Origin: Opitutales bacterium
GTDB lineage: Bacteria; Verrucomicrobiota; Verrucomicrobiia; Opitutales; UBA2987
Assembly: GCA_021772555.1 (NCBI GenBank)
Contig: JAJFLT010000424.1
Coordinates: 1 to 9,460 of the forward strand
Reading direction: 5' to 3'
Length of the DNA stretch: 9,460 bases
This document shows positions 6,288-9,460 of the stretch, piece after piece. The notes under the pieces were generated by a model that saw only the letters and a program-made list of their open reading frames with translations, was not told the DNA's origin and searched no databases. A program made the position numbers and the translations under genes. Numbering within the stretch: the first letter of the stretch is position 1; each line of letters opens with the position of its first letter.

Positions 6288-7055
6288 TTATACCTCTGAC
6301 ATACCACCATCGGCGACGTATTCGCTACCGGTGACATAAGAGGCGTCGTCCGACAGTAGGAAAGCTGCCACAGCGGCGACCTCCTCCGGTTCGCCGAAAC
6401 GACTCATCGGCACGGCGGTGAGAATTTGTTCGGCAAACTGCTGCAATTGCTCCTGTGGAATACCGGTGCGATCCCAGAAATCCGAACCGATTGGCCCGGG
6501 ACTGACTGCATTAACCCGAATCTTTCGACCAGCCAGTTCGTTAGCCAAAACGCGGGTAATGGTTCTTATCGCCCCTTTCGTTGAATTGTAAATGATGCCA
6601 CCGGGCAACCCGAGATCACGAGCAACCGAGGCATTGAACACGATCGAGCCACCTTCCCGCAGCAGCGACGAAATGGCTTTCACCTGGAGGATCGGACCGC
6701 GGACGTTTACTGCGTATTGGCGGTCGAAATCGTCAGTAGTCACATCGGTGTGCGGAACGAAAGTTCCATGCCCAGCATTGAGAAATGCCGCATCGATCTC
6801 ACCGAATTCCGATTTCACGATTTTACCGAGTCGCTCTGCGGCGGCCGGGTCGCCGGCGTCGTTCACGAGCGTCATAACATTGTGTAACTCCGCCTTCGCG
6901 GCATCGAGCTTCTCTCTATTCGTTCCGGTAATAAGAACGCGTCCGCCTTCGGCGACAATTCGTTCAGTAGTGGCCTTTCCGATACCACTGGATCCGCCCG
7001 TAATGAGAACGAATTTGTCATCAAAGCGTCTGGCTTGCGTGAATTTATTGCTCAT
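6288..7055 (-). CDS. Short-chain dehydrogenase/reductase (SDR)
   Basis: NAD(P)-dependent oxidoreductase of the classical SDR family, 255 residues, cytoplasmic. The cofactor motif TGGSSGIG is at residues 19-26, the NAG motif at 93-95 and the structural Asn117 in YAVNVRG. The catalytic triad is complete: Ser143 in NASVA, Tyr156 and Lys160 in YNSTK. SPGPIG (185-190) and the C-terminal YVTGSEYVADGG follow. After the second beta strand there is no Asp; the segment GTNREKL with Arg47 favours NADP(H) over NAD(H). A ribosome site, AAGGAAG, about 8 bases before the ATG supports the start at 7055. It is the first gene after the TetR regulator, and a large palindromic operator lies in its promoter region, so it is likely derepressed when the regulator binds its ligand, perhaps the dehydrogenase's own substrate. 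The substrate cannot be told from the sequence. Confidence 0.93.
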   Translation of the reverse strand: MSNKFTQARRFDDKFVLITGGSSGIGKATTERIVAEGGRVLITGTNREKLDAAKAELHNVMTLVNDAGDPAAAERLGKIVKSEFGEIDAAFLNAGHGTFVPHTDVTTDDFDRQYAVNVRGPILQVKAISSLLREGGSIVFNASVARDLGLPGGIIYNSTKGAIRTITRVLANELAGRKIRVNAVSPGPIGSDFWDRTGIPQEQLQQFAEQILTAVPMSRFGEPEEVAAVAAFLLSDDASYVTGSEYVADGGMSEV

Positions 7056-7083
7056 GATATTTCTTCCTTTTTTAGTTTATATG

Positions 7084-7115
7084 ATTTAACCTACTTACTA
7101 GTAGGTATGTTAAAT
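7084..7115. promoter_or_regulatory. TetR operator O1 at the SDR promoter
   Basis: A 32-base imperfect palindrome centred between 7099 and 7100, with only two mismatched pairs out of 16 (7091/7108 and 7095/7104). Its core, ACTTACTAGTAGGT (7093-7106), recurs exactly, inverted, in front of the TetR gene. It overlaps the likely promoter of the dehydrogenase operon: TTAACA on the minus strand (7113-7108) could be a -35, with a weak TTAAAT -10 (7089-7084) 18 bases on. Size, symmetry and position next to a TetR gene fit a repressor site. Confidence 0.78.
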
Positions 7116-7128
7116 GCTTAAAAAAAAC

Positions 7129-7698
7129 TTACTCCCTGGGTTTTAGGTTACTTCTGAGCTGGCGGATCACTCTGTCGAATTGACTCTTCCCTTGAGCCCG
7201 GCCGATTTGCATTGCGCCTTGCACGGCAGTGAAAATGTAAATCGCCTGGTCCATGGATTCACCCGGAAAGTCCATCGTGCCTTGTTTCCGACCGGCTTGA
7301 ATTACTCCCGTGATCCACGAAATTATAAAGCTTATCAGGGCTGCCATTTCGTCCCGAACGCTTTCCGGAACGTCTTTGTAATCCGCTTGTACTGAACCAG
7401 CGGCGCAGATTCGATTTTCGGTTTCTACTATCCCGTCCACCATCTTCAGGTATCCTTCAAACTGTTTCCAGGGATCGTCACTTTGTTTAGTGGATCGCAT
7501 TAACACCGACTTGATTTGTTCGTGATATCGTTCAGCAGCAGCTACCCCGAGAGATTCCTTCGAGGGGAAATGATGATGAATAGCGGCCTTACTGATACCC
7601 AGTTGCTCCGAAAGGTCCCGATAGCTGAATGCGCTATAACTTCGGTGCTGAATCAGCGTCAAAGCGAGGTCCAGAATCTCTGATTTTCTATCTTGCAT
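7129..7698 (-). CDS. TetR/AcrR-family transcriptional repressor
   Basis: One-component regulator of 189 residues whose N-terminal helix-turn-helix binds DNA and whose C-terminal helical domain binds a small ligand. The N-terminus MQDRKSEILDLALTLIQ followed by FSYRDLSEQLGISKAAIHHH and FPSKESLG is a textbook TetR DNA-binding domain (about residues 5-51). The C-terminal part (55-185) is helical and diverged, with a ligand pocket that cannot be assigned. I choose the ATG at 7698. An in-frame GTG at 7746 would add 16 residues, but it lies upstream of the apparent promoter (-35 at 7733-7728, -10 at 7711-7706), which would start the transcript within a base or two of 7698, so the message may be leaderless. 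It probably represses itself and the dehydrogenase operon through the two identical operator cores. Confidence 0.93.
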   Translation of the reverse strand: MQDRKSEILDLALTLIQHRSYSAFSYRDLSEQLGISKAAIHHHFPSKESLGVAAAERYHEQIKSVLMRSTKQSDDPWKQFEGYLKMVDGIVETENRICAAGSVQADYKDVPESVRDEMAALISFIISWITGVIQAGRKQGTMDFPGESMDQAIYIFTAVQGAMQIGRAQGKSQFDRVIRQLRSNLKPRE

Positions 7699-7705
7699 CA
7701 GGTTA

Positions 7706-7733
7706 AAATTACCTACTAGTAAGTCAGTGTCAA
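7706..7733 (-). promoter_or_regulatory. Promoter of the TetR gene
   Basis: On the minus strand TTGACA (7733-7728), a perfect sigma70-type -35, is followed after 16 bases by TAATTT (7711-7706) as the -10. The operator core occupies the spacer. Transcription would begin about 7 bases later, at about 7699-7700, almost on the ATG at 7698. No Shine-Dalgarno is present, consistent with a leaderless message. Confidence 0.65.
7711..7724. promoter_or_regulatory. TetR operator O2 in the regulator's own promoter
   Basis: ACCTACTAGTAAGT is the exact reverse complement of the 14-base core in O1 at 7093-7106. It is centred on the palindrome TACTAGTA (7714-7721) and lies between the -35 and -10 of the TetR gene. 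Bound repressor would block RNA polymerase directly, giving autoregulation. The flanking symmetry seen in O1 is mostly absent here, so binding may be weaker than at O1. Confidence 0.75.
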
Positions 7734-7772
7734 TTGTTTTTTTCACTTTTTTTTAGGTGATGTGACCGCCGA

Positions 7773-7961
7773 AAACATCCCCACAGCCGATTAGGCTTTC
7801 ACTCACCCAACACATATGCCAGACTTTGGCCAACATTCAACAAAGCAGGGTCTGGCTCCATTCGGCCTACGGCATCATCCCGCCACACCCCGTAAAACCT
7901 ACAATAACAAACCTACGGAAATACTCTCACTTAAAGTGATAGCAAAGATGGGGTCCGATCA
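7773..7961 (+). mobile_element. IS3-family remnant B: right end (second direct repeat)
   Basis: An ungapped match to 5108-5296, about 88% identical by hand count, in the same orientation. Its plus-strand frame still reads KHPHSRLGFHSPNTYARL, the end of an IS3-type OrfB, and continues without a stop to TAA at about 7893-7895. Similarity to copy A stops abruptly just left of 7773, about 75 bases upstream of the TetR start codon. The IS terminus at 7961 lies only 16 bases before the ATG of the DUF4861-GH105 gene. No left end is present. It contains the inverted repeat TCACTTAAAGTGA near its end. Confidence 0.78.
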
Positions 7962-7977
7962 GTTTTTCACAAACATA

Positions 7978-9460
7978 ATGTCTATGAAGTTAACTACGAT
8001 GGTTTTACGAACGGTCATAGCCGGTTTTGCCACCGGGCTCGCCACTTTGTTGCATGGTCAGCCGCTGATCGTCACCGCCACCCACGAGCTGGACGCTCCT
8101 CGGGCGGCCGAGGTGATTGAAGTGCCATGGTCTGCGATGACCGAACATTTTCCGAAGCCGATGATGGATCATTTTCGTGTCCGGCGAGTCGCGGACGGTA
8201 AAGAGATAGCCAGCCAAGTGATCAATTTCGGTCCCACGGCGGGTGGTGTCGGCGTGCGTGCGTTGATCTTCCAGCACGATTTTGCCGCGGGTGAGCGTTC
8301 GGCGGCTTTTCGCATCGAATTCTCGGAGAACCCGGTGGCGCCGTATCCGGCCAAGGTCTTTGCACGCTACGTGCCGGAGCGGCTCGATGACTTTGCGTGG
8401 GAGAACGACCTCCTCGCCCATCGCACTTACGGTCCCGCGCTGGCCGCTCCCGCTGCCCCCGGCTCAAACAAGGAAGTCCTTGTCAGCAGCGGTCTGGACG
8501 TTTGGGTCAAACGGGTTGATTACCTCGTCATCGACCGATGGTATCTCAAGGAGCACGAGGGCTTTGATTACCATCAGGACACCGGGGAAGGTCTCGATGC
8601 CTATTCGGTCGGCACTTCCCGGGGCGCCGGGGGAACCGGCATCTGGGATGGCCGGCAGCTCCATGTGTCGGGAAACTGGGAGTCGTGGCGTGTCCTCGCG
8701 AACGGACCGATCCGGGCGGTGTTCGAGTTGGATTACGATGCGTGGGACGTGGGTGGCGTCCAAGTGTCAGAGGTCAAGCGGTTCACGGTCGATGCGGGGC
8801 ATCAATTCGATCGGGTGGAGAGCACCTTCACTGTCAAAGGAGACGCCTCAGGACTGACGGCAGCGATTGGGATTTCGAAACACAATGATGTGCCCGCGCA
8901 GTTGGCGACGGAATCCAAGGAGGGGTGGATGGCTTTTTGGGAACGCTACCCGGCAAACGGCAGCCTGGGGACCGGTGTGGTTCTTGAGCCGGGAAAAATT
9001 ACGGGCATGACCGAGGATGAAGCCAATCACCTGCTGCTGGCCAAGCTGACATCCGGACTACCGTTGCGTTACTACGTCGGGGCCGGTTGGGAGCTTCGCG
9101 GCCCCGTCACGTCCTCCGAAGACTGGAATTCCTTTGTCACACACTTTTCGCATCGGATCCGGTCTCCGCTGCAACTCTCCATCGCTCCATCGTCGTCGAC
9201 CACTGCTACACCACCGGACGCGGATATACACCCCGCCGCGGTTCTCAAGGTCATGGAGCGTGTGGCGGACTGGCAGCTCGCCAATCCAAGCTCGCATTCG
9301 CCCACGGACTGGAGCCAGTCGCCCGGTTACGCAGGGATGATGGCATTGGCGGGAATTTCGAGTAATCCACGCTACCGTGATTCCATGGTCGCCATGGGCG
9401 AACAAAACAAATGGCAACTCGGACCCGTTTTCTATTTCGCCGACGATCATGCCATCGGAC
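7978..9460 (+). CDS. Secreted DUF4861-GH105 (unsaturated uronyl hydrolase) protein, partial
   Basis: A plus-strand frame opens at ATG 7978 and has no stop through the window end (494 codons). Residues 1-27 form a signal peptide: a basic start (MSMKLTTMVLRT), then hydrophobic IAGFATGLATLL. Residues about 35-400 resemble DUF4861, including FARYVPERLDDFAWEND (128-144), VDYLVIDRWYL and GWMAFWERYP. From about residue 418 a second domain begins, VMERVADWQLANP, then DWSQSPGYAGMMAL, and reaches ADDHAIG (488-494) at the edge. These match the first helices of the GH105/GH88 (alpha/alpha)6 barrel, which removes unsaturated uronic acids left by polysaccharide lyases. The role would be outside the cytoplasm, in pectin-, rhamnogalacturonan- or ulvan-type breakdown. 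No Shine-Dalgarno is seen, and in-frame ATGs at 7984 and 7999 are alternative starts. It appears GC-richer than the fucosidase and GH4 genes. Confidence 0.8.
   Translation, partial: MSMKLTTMVLRTVIAGFATGLATLLHGQPLIVTATHELDAPRAAEVIEVPWSAMTEHFPKPMMDHFRVRRVADGKEIASQVINFGPTAGGVGVRALIFQHDFAAGERSAAFRIEFSENPVAPYPAKVFARYVPERLDDFAWENDLLAHRTYGPALAAPAAPGSNKEVLVSSGLDVWVKRVDYLVIDRWYLKEHEGFDYHQDTGEGLDAYSVGTSRGAGGTGIWDGRQLHVSGNWESWRVLANGPIRAVFELDYDAWDVGGVQVSEVKRFTVDAGHQFDRVESTFTVKGDASGLTAAIGISKHNDVPAQLATESKEGWMAFWERYPANGSLGTGVVLEPGKITGMTEDEANHLLLAKLTSGLPLRYYVGAGWELRGPVTSSEDWNSFVTHFSHRIRSPLQLSIAPSSSTTATPPDADIHPAAVLKVMERVADWQLANPSSHSPTDWSQSPGYAGMMALAGISSNPRYRDSMVAMGEQNKWQLGPVFYFADDHAIG

Noticed and set aside
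6592..7089. 165-codon plus-strand frame over the dehydrogenase
   Set aside because: It is antisense to an SDR with a complete catalytic triad. Its sequence is low-complexity Ser/Pro/Arg-rich, as expected for a shadow.
8282..8857. 191-codon plus-strand frame rich in Arg/Ser
   Set aside because: It lies in another frame of the DUF4861-GH105 gene, and its Arg/Ser-heavy composition is typical of a GC-rich shadow frame.

Overview
This window looks like part of an accessory polysaccharide- and sugar-degradation region from an environmental bacterium. The combination of a GH29 alpha-L-fucosidase, a GH4 glycosidase, an exported DUF4861-GH105 protein and several decayed insertion sequences fits Verrucomicrobiota (Opitutae-like) or a related PVC or Bacteroidota-like glycan degrader. 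This is an inference from gene families only; no taxonomic marker is present.

Left half, plus strand: a cut-off transposase start sits at the left edge on the minus strand. It is followed by a cytoplasmic GH29 alpha-L-fucosidase (235-1518), a broken 3' end of an amidohydrolase resembling L-fuconolactonase (about 1569-1876), a GH4 alpha-galactosidase-like enzyme with the CHSV motif (1915-3393), and a malonyl-CoA synthetase of the MatB/ACSF3 type (3508-5004). The fucosidase and the fuconolactonase-like remnant would belong to one pathway: release of L-fucose and its non-phosphorylated oxidation through fuconolactone. The break suggests that pathway has decayed here or is completed elsewhere.

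Middle, minus strand: a compact cassette reads right to left as TetR regulator (7129-7698), short-chain dehydrogenase (6288-7055), small NTF2/SnoaL-like protein (5806-6180) and four-helix membrane protein (5357-5761). The same 14-base sequence, ACTTACTAGTAGGT, occurs in both control regions. At the dehydrogenase it is the core of a 32-base imperfect palindrome; at the regulator it lies between a -35 and a -10 element. This is the layout expected for a self-repressing TetR switch that also controls the dehydrogenase operon.

The cassette is bracketed by two 189-base direct repeats (5108-5296 and 7773-7961, about 88% identical by hand count). Both are right ends of the same IS3-family element, in the same orientation, each still encoding the C-terminus of the OrfB transposase. 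The right repeat ends 16 bases before the start of the last gene.

Right end, plus strand: a long open frame (7978 to beyond 9460) encodes a secreted protein with a DUF4861 domain followed by the start of a GH105/GH88-type unsaturated uronyl hydrolase domain. It continues past the window edge. No tRNA, rRNA, CRISPR array or convincing rho-independent terminator was seen.
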